NCBI GenBank assembly: GCA_021108035.1
Contig: JAIORQ010000084.1
Span: 21,859-85,858 of the forward strand
DNA from: Bacteroidales bacterium
GTDB lineage: Bacteria; Bacteroidota; Bacteroidia; Bacteroidales; JAADGE01
Direction: 5' to 3'
DNA: 64,000 bases
The stretch's first letter is position 1. Each line of letters begins with the position of its first letter. The notes beneath the pieces were generated by a model. That model had not been told where the DNA came from. It made no database searches and worked only from the letters and a program-made list of their open reading frames with translations. Below are positions 17,888 through 26,615 of the stretch, in pieces. The position numbers and the translations under genes were made by a program.

Positions 17888-20800
17888 ATGAAATTTATAG
17901 GTGATTTCCATATTCACTCGCATTATTCACGTGCAACAAGCAAGCAACTTATTCCCGAATATTTAGACTTTTGGGCAAGAATAAAAGGTATAACGATTGT
18001 AGGTACCGGAGATTTTACTCACCCCGGATGGCTCAATGAATTGAAAGAAAAACTTGAACCCGCCGAACAGGGACTTTTTAAACTTAAAGATGAATTAAAA
18101 ATAAATGATTTTATAAGTAACAAAAAAATAATTAATTCACAAGTTCGATTTATTTTAACTTCCGAAATAAGTAATATTTATAAAAAAACCGGCAAAGTAA
18201 GAAAAGTACATAACCTTATTTTTGCTCCTGATTTTGAAACTGTTGAAAAAATACAAAACAAACTCATAAATCTGAATTTTAACATAAAATCAGACGGACG
18301 GCCTATTCTCGGTTTAGATTCACGCGATTTGTTAGACATGGTTCTGAATATATCAGACGATTGTTTTTTTGTTCCTGCTCATATTTGGACACCGTGGTTC
18401 TCGGCACTCGGCTCAAAATCGGGATTCGACAGTATTGACGAATGTTTCGGCGATTTATCGAAATATATTTATGCCGTTGAAACAGGATTATCGACGGACC
18501 CGCCAATGAATTGGATGTGCAGTTTTCTTGATAAATATACTCTTATTTCAAATTCCGATGCTCATTCGCCCGAAAAACTCGGCAGAAATGCGAATTTATT
18601 TAACACCGAACTTTCATACAACAATATTATTGATGCTTTGAAAACCGGTAATCCTAATTCTTTTCTCGGAACAATTGATATGTATCCGCAAGAGGGAAAA
18701 TATCATTACGACGGACATCGTAAATGCAATGTTTGTTGGAATCCGGTTGAAACTCTTAAACATAATAATATTTGTACTGTTTGCAATAAAAAAGTTACGG
18801 TAGGCGTAACAAACAGAATAGTTCAACTCTCTGACAGAACCGATATTAACGAAAGAAAAAACAAATTACCGTTTTATTCGATTATTCCTTTGAAAGAAAT
18901 TTTATCGGAAATTGCAGGTGTAGGACCAAACTCAAAAAAGGTTGCTGAAAATTATAATTCATTAATAAATAAATCGGGAGCTGAATTAGATATTTTGCTT
19001 AATCTTTCGCTTGAAGAAATTAAAAAATCAGCAGGTGAGTTACCGGCAACAGCAATAAAACGAATGAGAACCGGCAGAGTGATTATTCAAGAAGGTTTCG
19101 ATGGTGAATACGGAAAAATTAAAGTATTTAAAGAAAATGAAATAAAAAATTTCGGCTCACAAGGTTTATTTCCGGACAATTATAATGAACAAAATATTAT
19201 TAAACGAAAATTATTGAATTTTGATTTGAATGAATATAAATTATTGAGACAAAGCCTTGATAATAAGCAGAGTAAAAGCCTGATTGAAAATGATTCAACA
19301 AATAAAAATATTGAAAATTTTATTGAGACATTAAGCCTTAACCAACTTTCAGCAGTTGAGCATTTTAACGGACCGGCATTAATAGTTGCCGGACCCGGAA
19401 CCGGAAAAACAAGAGTGCTTACAAGCAGAATTGCAAATCTTATTTTGAATAAATCTGTCGATGCCGAAAATATTTTTGCGGTTACGTTTACAAATAAGGC
19501 TGCAAGCGAAATGCAAAATCGTGTAAAAGAATTATTGACCGGTAAAATTGATATTTCAAAACTCATAATTTCTACATTTCACGAATTTGGTTTGTCGGTA
19601 TTGAAAAAATATTATAATCTGACAGGCAGAGAAAAAAAATTCGCTTTGATTGACGAAGACGATAAAATATTAATTCTGAAAAATGAATTAAAATTCAAAG
19701 CAACTCAACTAAAAAAAATCTCAAAGGCAATTACAGTTGTAAAACAACAACTTCAGACAACGGATGATATTAATGATGAGTTGATGTCCGAAATTTTTAA
19801 TAAATATCAAGAAACATTAGAAAAATTAAATGTTTTCGACCTTGACGATTTGAATTATTATCCGTTTTTATTGTTTGATAAATATCCGGAAACGGCTGAT
19901 TATTATAAAGCAAAATTTAAGTTTATTATGATTGATGAATATCAGGACATTAATTTTGCTCAATACGGTATGATAAAAAAAATAATTACCGGAGATAATC
20001 CGAATTTATATGTAATAGGCGACCGGAATCAAGCAATTTACAGTTTTCGCGGCTCCGACATAAAATTTATAACAGAATTTACAGATGATTTTCCGCCGGC
20101 AAAAATTTTTAAACTTGAAAAAAGTTATCGCTGTTCCGATAATATTATTAAAGCCTCGAAAAATGTAATAAAAGATGACGGAAAACTAATCTCGTTTCTT
20201 GAGGGTGTCGGTAAAGGCGTAAAAATCAGGATTAATGAGCATCAAACCGATAAAAGCGAAGCTGAATTTGTTGCACGAACCGTTGAAAACATACTCGGCG
20301 GTTTACGCTTTTTTTCAATCGACAGCGGCATTACAAGCGGAAATGAAGACAGCGAAATATCTCTTTCCGATTTTGTAGTTCTTTGCAGAATGAAAAGCCA
20401 AATGTCTGAAATTCAAAAGGCTTTTGAAAATCACGGAATTCCTTATCAAGTTGTCGGGGAAGAACCGTTTTTTAAAACCGAACCGGTAAAATCAATTATT
20501 GATATTCTGAATTTTTGTTATAATGAAAATAATATCTTTCTGAAAAATAAAATAATTGAAAAAAATAAAATTTTTGCCGGAAATCCTAAATCAGCAAAAT
20601 CATTGATAAAAAATAAATCGCTCAAAAAAGCAATTGAAATAATTGCGGAAAACTTTTTAAGTGATAAAGAAAATGATTTTCAAGCCAATATTACACGGCT
20701 TATAAATTTGAGCTTGGATTTTGAGAATGATTTTGAAAAATTTTTAAAATACATATCTCTCGGCATAAGTGCAGACACATACACTCCTAACATTGAGAAT

Positions 20801-21133
20801 GTTACGATTATGACTTTACATGCGTCAAAAGGCCTTGAGTTTAAGTGTGTTTTTATTATCGGTTGCGAAGACGGCTTACTGCCTTATTCTCTGTTTCCGA
20901 ATATAAAAGCTGATGTAAACGAAGAAAAACGTTTACTTTATGTAGGTATGACAAGGGCCGAAAAATATCTGTTTCTTTCAAACTCAAAAAAAAGATTTAT
21001 ACGAGGTCGTGAATATTCTTTGCAAAGAAGTCCTTTCTTAAGCAAAATTGAAAAAGAATTAATTGATTTTTCAAAAATTAAATTTAAAAGAAAAACCAAA
21101 GCGGATGATACTCAACTTAATTTGGATTTTTAG
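17888..21133 (+). CDS. Endonuclease Q-like PHP domain fused to a UvrD/PcrA helicase
   Basis: The 1081-residue protein joins two repair modules. Residues 1 to about 420 resemble Endonuclease Q: metal-site DFHIHSHYS at the N-terminus, GTGDFTHPGW, GLDSRDLLD, PAHIWTPWFSALG, AVETGLSTDPPMNW and SNSDAHSPEKLG. A four-cysteine zinc cluster (CNVC at about 280, CTVC at about 297) and a helix-hairpin-helix-like tail follow. Residues about 480-1081 form a UvrD-family helicase with Walker A GPGTGKTRVLTSRI (about 501), Walker B MIDEYQDI (about 680), IGDRNQAIYSFRGSD and the late TLHASKGLEFKCVFI. Known EndoQ cuts 5' of deaminated bases or abasic sites. Coupling of nicking and unwinding is the likely purpose. 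Confidence 0.88.
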   Translation: MKFIGDFHIHSHYSRATSKQLIPEYLDFWARIKGITIVGTGDFTHPGWLNELKEKLEPAEQGLFKLKDELKINDFISNKKIINSQVRFILTSEISNIYKKTGKVRKVHNLIFAPDFETVEKIQNKLINLNFNIKSDGRPILGLDSRDLLDMVLNISDDCFFVPAHIWTPWFSALGSKSGFDSIDECFGDLSKYIYAVETGLSTDPPMNWMCSFLDKYTLISNSDAHSPEKLGRNANLFNTELSYNNIIDALKTGNPNSFLGTIDMYPQEGKYHYDGHRKCNVCWNPVETLKHNNICTVCNKKVTVGVTNRIVQLSDRTDINERKNKLPFYSIIPLKEILSEIAGVGPNSKKVAENYNSLINKSGAELDILLNLSLEEIKKSAGELPATAIKRMRTGRVIIQEGFDGEYGKIKVFKENEIKNFGSQGLFPDNYNEQNIIKRKLLNFDLNEYKLLRQSLDNKQSKSLIENDSTNKNIENFIETLSLNQLSAVEHFNGPALIVAGPGTGKTRVLTSRIANLILNKSVDAENIFAVTFTNKAASEMQNRVKELLTGKIDISKLIISTFHEFGLSVLKKYYNLTGREKKFALIDEDDKILILKNELKFKATQLKKISKAITVVKQQLQTTDDINDELMSEIFNKYQETLEKLNVFDLDDLNYYPFLLFDKYPETADYYKAKFKFIMIDEYQDINFAQYGMIKKIITGDNPNLYVIGDRNQAIYSFRGSDIKFITEFTDDFPPAKIFKLEKSYRCSDNIIKASKNVIKDDGKLISFLEGVGKGVKIRINEHQTDKSEAEFVARTVENILGGLRFFSIDSGITSGNEDSEISLSDFVVLCRMKSQMSEIQKAFENHGIPYQVVGEEPFFKTEPVKSIIDILNFCYNENNIFLKNKIIEKNKIFAGNPKSAKSLIKNKSLKKAIEIIAENFLSDKENDFQANITRLINLSLDFENDFEKFLKYISLGISADTYTPNIENVTIMTLHASKGLEFKCVFIIGCEDGLLPYSLFPNIKADVNEEKRLLYVGMTRAEKYLFLSNSKKRFIRGREYSLQRSPFLSKIEKELIDFSKIKFKRKTKADDTQLNLDF

Positions 21134-21244
21134 TGAAAAATTGAAAAACTCTTCCGACTTTGCACTAATCTGTTAATGAACTCAAATTTATCCTGTAATA
21201 AAATGTATCAGAGCAAATATTAATATTAAAAAACACATTTCAGT

Positions 21245-21463
21245 ACCGTTAGATTAATTGCAACAGCAATTACCATATTGGTAAAAAAGTTTGCTCTTGA
21301 TTGGTTGTCGTGCCGTTAGGTACGAAATATGGATTTCAAAAAAATATCTTTTGTCTTGAAATATGGTTTTGTAGGTGTTTGTTATATACCGTACCTAACG
21401 GCACGGACGGTAAACGAATTGTTTTTTTACCAATATTTAGTCCCTAACGGGACAGTTTTGCAT
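21245..21463. repeat. Head-to-head REP-like inverted repeat pair
   Basis: Two copies of a roughly 100-base unit face each other. The inner arms are CGTGCCGTTAGGTAC at 21309 and its exact complement at 21391. The middle arms are ATATTGGTAAAAAA at 21275 and its complement at 21423. The outer ends carry CCGTTAG on the left and the matching CTAACGG on the right. No gene lies inside. The layout resembles REP/BIME elements moved by REP-associated transposases, but no such transposase is in the window. Confidence 0.7.
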
Positions 21464-21573
21464 AAAATTAAAATTTTAAATTGATTTTCAGGTTCTTTTT
21501 ATTATGAAAAACATGCATTATACAGTCCCCCTAAAAAATCGTTTTTTCATTTAAAAAGAATACATTTAATCTA

Positions 21574-21636
21574 TCACACAGATTTCACAAATTTTCACAG
21601 AAATTTTTTCTGTGTTATTCTGCGTAATCTGTGTGA
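21574..21636. repeat. Intergenic hairpin of the ACACAGATT type
   Basis: Perfect 11-base arms (TCACACAGATT and its complement) enclose a second, inner palindrome (CACAGAAA/TTTCTGTG). This kind of sequence recurs between genes in Bacteroidota genomes. The remainder of 21134-21704 holds only AT-rich spacer. Confidence 0.55.
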
Positions 21637-21704
21637 AATTATCCTTTTCAGCATGGTATGTAAAAAACGCTGTGTATAAAGGAGATGAATCTTATATATT
21701 CATT

Positions 21705-21938
21705 CTATTTCAAAGCATACCAATGTTTTTTTCCTTTAATAAATTCTTCAATGCCTTTCTTTTTTAATGTTTTAAAAAATGAATAAGAGGACAATAATTC
21801 TGCTGTTTTATCAAAACGATATGTTCTTAATTCTTTTCTTAAATCTCTTGCTAAATCGGCAATTATTCCTTTACGATTCGGACAATCGGCACAATACAGT
21901 CCGCAATATGCAATATTTTCAATGTTTATATTTTCCAT
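21705..21938 (-). CDS. Small DUF3795-like cysteine protein, possibly shortened
   Basis: The 77-residue protein has the DUF3795 start signature IAYCGLYCADCPNRKG (CGLYCxxC). Usual members run past 100 residues with further cysteines after this motif. Here the protein ends at KHWYALK with no more cysteines, so it may be a truncated or minimal form. The cysteines suggest a metal or redox site. The gene starts directly beside the 41-base tandem repeat array, which may have contributed to its present form. Confidence 0.6.
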   Translation of the reverse strand: MENINIENIAYCGLYCADCPNRKGIIADLARDLRKELRTYRFDKTAELLSSYSFFKTLKKKGIEEFIKGKKHWYALK

Positions 21939-21948
21939 TTGTTATAAT

Positions 21949-22199
21949 AGATTGAATTAGATTGGTTTAGATTGATGAGAGATTGAATTAGATTGAATTA
22001 GATTGGTTTAGATTGATGAGAGATTGAATTAGATTGAATTAGATTGGTTTAGATTGATGAGAGATTGAATTAGATTGAATTAGATTGGTTTAGATTGATG
22101 AGAGATTGAATTAGATTGAATTAGATTGGTTTAGATTGATGAGAGATTGAATTAGATTGAATTAGATTGAGTTAGATTGAAACAGATTGTGTTAGATTT
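21949..22199. repeat. Nested tandem repeat: 41-base units made of four AGATTGA subunits
   Basis: About 24 successive 10- or 11-base subunits all begin AGATT. They are organised as a higher-order 41-base unit (three 10-mers and one 11-mer ending GATGAG) repeated four times without visible change from 21980 to 22143, with degenerate ends. The uniformity suggests recent expansion by slippage or unequal exchange. Confidence 0.95.
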
Positions 22200-22221
22200 A
22201 TATTTATAAAAACACTATAAG

Positions 22222-22297
22222 CTCATCAATTTCTCAACAATCTTTCATCAATCTTTCATCAATCTTTCATCAATCTTATTCAATCTTATTCAATCTG
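22222..22297. repeat. Inverted counterpart of the AGATTGA tandem repeat
   Basis: A run of CAATCTTTCAT and CAATCTTATT units is the reverse complement in kind of the AGATTGATGA and AGATTGAAT subunits to its left. Transcribed together, the two arrays could pair over a long stretch. The gap to 22370 is otherwise AT-rich. Confidence 0.8.
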
Positions 22298-22370
22298 TTT
22301 ATTCAGTTACAAAAACAATGCTGAAAAAACAAAGTTTAAGTTTATGCTGTTCACAGGATAATAACATATT

Positions 22371-23753
22371 CTAAAAACTGTATTTAACTTTAAACATAAA
22401 CATATTATAGTCTGATAAATTTGCAAACATATTAGTTCCTTTTCCGTCAAAAATTACTGTGGATAAGGATATTTCAGTATTATCGGTTGCCATATAGGAT
22501 ATTTCGGGAATATAAATTAGAGAATAGTTGTTTTTAATATCATCCCAATCAGAAATAATAAATCCTCCGCCAATCGGCCTTATCTTTAACTTGCTTTCAA
22601 AGAATTTGATATCATAATTCAAAAAGAAATAATCATTTAAGTTTTCATTTCCTCTTTCATGTATAAATCCGTGCATATATTGAAAGTTTAGATATGAACC
22701 GTTTGCAAAATTATAATCGGCACCGATAACAAATTTTGTGTAAAGTTCGGTCTTTAATAATACCGAATCTTGTGTAACAGGGACAGGCGACATCGGATAT
22801 AATGCAGTTAAGTCATTCGTCATTATGACTTTAGTATCAGGCAAAAATCCGGCAGCTTCGGCCCATATACCGACACCGCCAATACTTCCCGCTAAATCAA
22901 TACCGAAGATATGTGTTCTTGCAAACGATAATTGTGAGTTGATTTTGATTCCGCCTGTCATATCAACCGGAATAAAGGTATTATATGTCGGAATCGGTAA
23001 ACCGTCTCTTCCCCAAACATAACTTAATGAGAAGTCAAAACCGGCTGCCAAGCCTTTGAATTTAAAACCGGCTGTTGAGCTTTCAGCTAAATTATATTCC
23101 GGAATCAATAAAGTGTCGGACATTCCCATAAGAGTTAAACCGGTCGGTAATTCGGGAGTTTCGTTTAGGATGTCAGAGAAAATTCCCACCGGTAAATTAG
23201 CAGGTTGAAAGAACGGTATAAAAACGCCTTGAACAGAAAATTCATTATTCAGATAATAAGTCATATTAATTGCATCTGAACCTCTGTGTCGTCCGAAATC
23301 TAAAATATCTTCCAAGTCATACGGATTAAGGTTATCGGTCGGATTAAGTTTATCGGCTGTTCCCCACGCAATTCTTTGTCGACCAATTTTTATGTCAAGA
23401 TTTTTGAATAAAAACCCGTAAAGTTCAACATAAGCTTCTCTCAATTCAAGATTATAAGGGTCGATAATGCCTTTGTTGTATAGGTCTGCGGAACTTGAAT
23501 ATTGAGGCAATCCAAAATTTCTTAACCAAACTTCGCCGTAAAATTTAGAATTGTCTGTAATCTTTTTGTTTAGCTCAAAAGTCAGGCGATTTTCATTCCA
23601 AGCCCAATCATTAGGTTCATTAAGTAAAAATCGTTGGTCGGTTAATAATTCACCGGACAATTTTAACTTGCTGTCGTCTTGTGCATTTGCAAAATTAGTG
23701 CTTAATATCAGCACAATTAATCCGGATAAGATTACTTTTATTTGCTTTTTCAT
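22371..23753 (-). CDS. Outer-membrane barrel protein, DUF1302-like (cluster 1)
   Basis: The 460-residue protein has a signal peptide (TNFANAQ, about residue 24) and alternating beta strands ending with an aromatic C-terminal residue (MFMFKVKYSF), as outer-membrane barrels do. The conserved block GRQRIAWGTADKLNPTDNL followed by DILDFGRHRGSDA resembles DUF1302-type proteins, which accompany RND transporters in other phyla. It is the last gene of the run that starts with the TetR gene at 28919-29512. It has a close, collinear paralogue at 47078-48466. The likely role is outer-membrane channel or receptor for the exported molecule. Confidence 0.8.
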   Translation of the reverse strand: MKKQIKVILSGLIVLILSTNFANAQDDSKLKLSGELLTDQRFLLNEPNDWAWNENRLTFELNKKITDNSKFYGEVWLRNFGLPQYSSSADLYNKGIIDPYNLELREAYVELYGFLFKNLDIKIGRQRIAWGTADKLNPTDNLNPYDLEDILDFGRHRGSDAINMTYYLNNEFSVQGVFIPFFQPANLPVGIFSDILNETPELPTGLTLMGMSDTLLIPEYNLAESSTAGFKFKGLAAGFDFSLSYVWGRDGLPIPTYNTFIPVDMTGGIKINSQLSFARTHIFGIDLAGSIGGVGIWAEAAGFLPDTKVIMTNDLTALYPMSPVPVTQDSVLLKTELYTKFVIGADYNFANGSYLNFQYMHGFIHERGNENLNDYFFLNYDIKFFESKLKIRPIGGGFIISDWDDIKNNYSLIYIPEISYMATDNTEISLSTVIFDGKGTNMFANLSDYNMFMFKVKYSF

Positions 23754-23806
23754 AACATTATTTATTTTTAAGGAATTTGTGAATACTTTGTATTTCTTTT
23801 TTAAAA

Positions 23807-23951
23807 TTGAGACTACTCCGAAAAGTCTAAAAAGCTCAATTTTATGTGTTTTAGTGTCAGCGTGAATTTGTTAATTAACTGATTATAAGCCAATAATGTT
23901 TTTGGCTTTTTGCAAAGATATTCACACCGACACTTTTCGGAGTGGACTCAA
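23807..23951. repeat. Palindromic element, family A copy 1 (CTCCGAAAAG ends)
   Basis: Terminal inverted repeats of about 20 bases (TTGAGACTACTCCGAAAAGT against the complement of the right end, two mismatches) bound a 145-base element. Inner arms (GTGTCAGCGTGAA and a near-complement) make most of the element an imperfect palindrome. A second element with related ends lies at 39262-39415. It fills the spacer between the barrel gene and the START gene. No target duplication was clear. Confidence 0.75.
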
Positions 23952-23954
23952 TAT

Positions 23955-24563
23955 TTAATGTTCAACAATTGCTTTTAAATTTATTAGTGTTTTATATGGC
24001 CCGTCAACAATAAATAAGTTAATAATCCATTTTGGAATATTTAGCCCGGGGTCACATAAAAATTGATATTTAACTATTATTTTATTATTCGGCACCGGAA
24101 TAAATATCCATGAACCTGTTGCTTTTTCTATGCGAGTAATTCCTTTTTTGCAGGGTATGTAATCAGGTATTCCTGTTAAAGAAATTTTTATGCCTTTGTT
24201 AGTTTTAATGGTTTTTTGATATACAGGCATATCTCGATTTTCTAAAGGCCAAGGTACTTGGGCTTCTAAATAAATATAACTTTCAGTTTCATTAACTTTT
24301 TTGAGTGTTTTTGAAACTTTAGTATCTGCCATCCATTTCTTATAGTCCTCAACATTATTAAACACATTTAATAATTTATCAATATCTGTATTAAGTGTTA
24401 TACTTGCCTTAAATTCAATATTTCCGGTTGCTTCATCTTCTCTTGTATGAATTATGATTCCGTTTTTATTTTTTTTCAGAATCCATTTATTATCTTGTGC
24501 TGAAATGATGCTTATATCAAATACAAGCACAATTATCAGGAATATAATATTTGTATATTTCAT
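23955..24563 (-). CDS. Secreted START/SRPBCC lipid-binding domain protein
   Basis: The 202-residue protein has a signal peptide (SIISAQD) and a START-like domain: IIHTREDEATGNIEFKASI, NVEDYKKWMADTKVSK, YIYLEAQVPWPLENRDMPV and a late WIINLFIVDGP. These proteins usually bind a lipid in a deep cavity. Within this cluster it may carry or present the transported lipid in the periplasm. Cluster 2 has no START gene and instead has an acyltransferase and a glycosyltransferase, so this is the variable slot between the two systems. Confidence 0.8.
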   Translation of the reverse strand: MKYTNIIFLIIVLVFDISIISAQDNKWILKKNKNGIIIHTREDEATGNIEFKASITLNTDIDKLLNVFNNVEDYKKWMADTKVSKTLKKVNETESYIYLEAQVPWPLENRDMPVYQKTIKTNKGIKISLTGIPDYIPCKKGITRIEKATGSWIFIPVPNNKIIVKYQFLCDPGLNIPKWIINLFIVDGPYKTLINLKAIVEH

Positions 24564-24586
24564 ATGTTTTTTGAAATTATATTCTT

Positions 24587-24707
24587 GGTAATCTCTAAAA
24601 ATGCAAATTTCTTCGTTGCTTCAAAATTTCAAAATCCTCATTTACAGAGGTAAACTGCGGTTTTGAAATTCCTTGCGCCTTGAACTTTACTATTTTTAGA
24701 GATTACC
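24587..24707. repeat. Palindromic element with GGTAATCTCTAAAAAT ends
   Basis: The 16-base ends GGTAATCTCTAAAAAT are perfect inverted copies. Inner parts (TTTCAAAATCC and TTTCAAAACCG on opposite strands) continue the symmetry. The 121-base element lies between the patatin and START genes and holds no reading frame. Confidence 0.75.
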
Positions 24708-24747
24708 TTATTTTTTACTACATGTTTTATTGCTGTTGTTTTCAATT

Positions 24748-25623
24748 TTAATTTTCATATCGGTTAATACTTTTTACAGCTGCTTCTCTGCCAATTTCAA
24801 TCAATTCTTCTGCCCTGTAAAAATCAAAAGTATTGCCTGCATCTTTCGATATATTTACAAGAATATCAGGATTGTATCTTTCCAAAGTCATTTTTGAAAT
24901 TTGGTGAATCATTGCTGTTGTTGATGCATCTATGAGTTTAAAATAGCCTAATTTTGGTTTATCACTCTTTGGTAATATTTCATTTAGTTTTTCTCTGAAT
25001 TTCTTTATGTTTTTTTCATAAATAAGTTGGACTTTTTTTTGCTTTTCTGTATGCTTTTTTTTCTTTTCATAAGGAATATCCGCATAAACATTAACTGCAA
25101 CAAGAATATCTCCTTTGGTTCTTTTTACTATGCTTATGGGTATAGGATTCAGAACTCCTCCGTCAACCAATAAAATATTTTCTTTTTTCACAGGTGTAAA
25201 AACTGTAGGAATTGCAATTGAAGCTCGTACAGCATCATACACACTGCCTTTTGAAAAAATAACTTCTTTTTCGTTTGTAATGTCTGTTGCAACCGCTGTA
25301 AAAGGTATTTTAAGGTCTTCAATGTTTTTATCGGCAATAAAGGTTTTCATTTTCTTAAAAATTCGGTCACCTTTTATTAAACCTTGTGAACTGAAAGTGA
25401 AATCTATAAGTCTGAAAATATCTAATTTATCTAATGTCAAAACCCACTCTTTATATTCTTGCAATTTATCCATAGCATACAGGCCTGCTATTAATGCTCC
25501 CATTGAAGTTCCGGCAATTGATTTTATTTCAAAACCTTGCTTTTCAAGTTCTTCAATAACTCCTATATGAGCCAAGCCTCTTGCTCCTCCGCTTGATAAA
25601 ACTAAAGATATTGGTTTTTTCAT
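24748..25623 (-). CDS. Patatin-like phospholipase (cluster 1)
   Basis: The 291-residue protein has all elements of a patatin hydrolase: oxyanion loop SSGGARGLAHIGV at residues 10-22, nucleophile elbow GTSMG (Ser at about 41) and catalytic DGG in LLVDGGVLNPIPI. It has no signal peptide, so it should act at the cytoplasmic membrane or in the cytoplasm as an RssA-like acyl hydrolase. A lysine-rich linker (KKKKHTEKQKKVQ) follows the core and could bind membrane. The paralogue in cluster 2 shares the C-terminal FDFYRAEELIEIGREAA pattern. Confidence 0.88.
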   Translation of the reverse strand: MKKPISLVLSSGGARGLAHIGVIEELEKQGFEIKSIAGTSMGALIAGLYAMDKLQEYKEWVLTLDKLDIFRLIDFTFSSQGLIKGDRIFKKMKTFIADKNIEDLKIPFTAVATDITNEKEVIFSKGSVYDAVRASIAIPTVFTPVKKENILLVDGGVLNPIPISIVKRTKGDILVAVNVYADIPYEKKKKHTEKQKKVQLIYEKNIKKFREKLNEILPKSDKPKLGYFKLIDASTTAMIHQISKMTLERYNPDILVNISKDAGNTFDFYRAEELIEIGREAAVKSINRYEN

Positions 25624-25665
25624 AATAAACAGATTTTAAAAAAAGCCGAAATGAAACAATGTAAT

Positions 25666-26406
25666 TTATTGTTTAAGTTTTCTGACAGTGAAATCATCAT
25701 CAGTTAATCCGGTGTCATATTGCACTGAAGAAGATATCATTTTTGTTATATGTCCATTTTTTATGTCTTTCATTACAATCTCATAAGGGTTCCAATATTT
25801 TCCGTTCTTTTTGAATGAGTATGTTGCCGATTTTATTTTCTTATTGCCTTTATCATAAAATTCCATAAAAGTTGGGTAGTAATTTGTTTTATGAATCTTT
25901 ACGATAATCTTTGAATATTGTGATTTTGGAGATTTTGGTTTTAATTCCAGAACAAAAGTATTTCCTTCAGTTTTTATATATTTTGGTGTATACTTTTTAG
26001 TATAGGAAATTGCTTCCATATCGTCATAGGTAAAATCGGTGCCGGCAAATTTCTGACTTTTTACCGAAGATGATATTCTTCGTTCTTTACCGAATGACGG
26101 CAGATATAAATACATGATGTCATTCGGCAGCGATAAAGTTGCTATACCTGCTTGCGATGCCGGAGCCGTGAATCTGAATAAACGTTTATCATTCCCTTTT
26201 TGTATAATTACAGCTTCTCTTGTACTTTGTTTTCCCGCTTTATTGATTAATATAATCTTTGTTTTTCCTTTCATATCTTTGGCTGAAAACATTACAGCAT
26301 CTACTTTCTTTAGGATTGCATCGGCGTCTTGTGCTTTTAATGTAAAGATACTTGACAGAATAATCAAGCCGGTTAAGGCGAATAGTTTCATTTTAAAGTT
26401 TTTCAT
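25666..26406 (-). CDS. LolA-like outer membrane lipoprotein-sorting family protein (cluster 1)
   Basis: The 246-residue protein has a signal peptide (IFTLKAQ) and the LolA-like fold of the 'outer membrane lipoprotein-sorting protein' family: ILKKVDAVMFSAKDMKGKTKIILI, KGNDKRLFRFTAPASQAGIA, PSFGKERRISSSVKSQKFAG and GLTDDDFTVRKLKQ. This family regularly sits beside RND/MMPL exporters and is thought to carry a hydrophobic substrate across the periplasm. It directly follows the RND gene in the run. The cluster 2 paralogue is alignable along the full length. Confidence 0.87.
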   Translation of the reverse strand: MKNFKMKLFALTGLIILSSIFTLKAQDADAILKKVDAVMFSAKDMKGKTKIILINKAGKQSTREAVIIQKGNDKRLFRFTAPASQAGIATLSLPNDIMYLYLPSFGKERRISSSVKSQKFAGTDFTYDDMEAISYTKKYTPKYIKTEGNTFVLELKPKSPKSQYSKIIVKIHKTNYYPTFMEFYDKGNKKIKSATYSFKKNGKYWNPYEIVMKDIKNGHITKMISSSVQYDTGLTDDDFTVRKLKQ

Positions 26407-26483
26407 TTTTATTTAATTTTAAGGTTATTATTGAAATCTTTTTATTTACGTTATTTGTTTGTGTTTTACTTCTCTTTTTATTT

Positions 26484-26543
26484 TCAGTCTTCAGTACGCA
26501 GTCTTCAGTCTTCAGTCCACAGTCTTCAGTCCGCAGTCTTTAG
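26484..26543. repeat. CAGTCTTCAGTC short tandem repeat
   Basis: Imperfect copies of CAGTCTTCAGT with an irregular period fill the spacer between the RND and LolA-like genes. No structure beyond the repeat is seen. Confidence 0.8.
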
Positions 26544-26615
26544 TTTTCTGTTTGTCAGTGCATTAATAATGTCAGCCTTACAAAATCTTCGTTTTTATAT
26601 CGGACTCATGCATTA

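Noticed and set aside
21949..22297. CRISPR array
   Set aside because: The repeats are contiguous with no unique spacers, and no cas gene is present.
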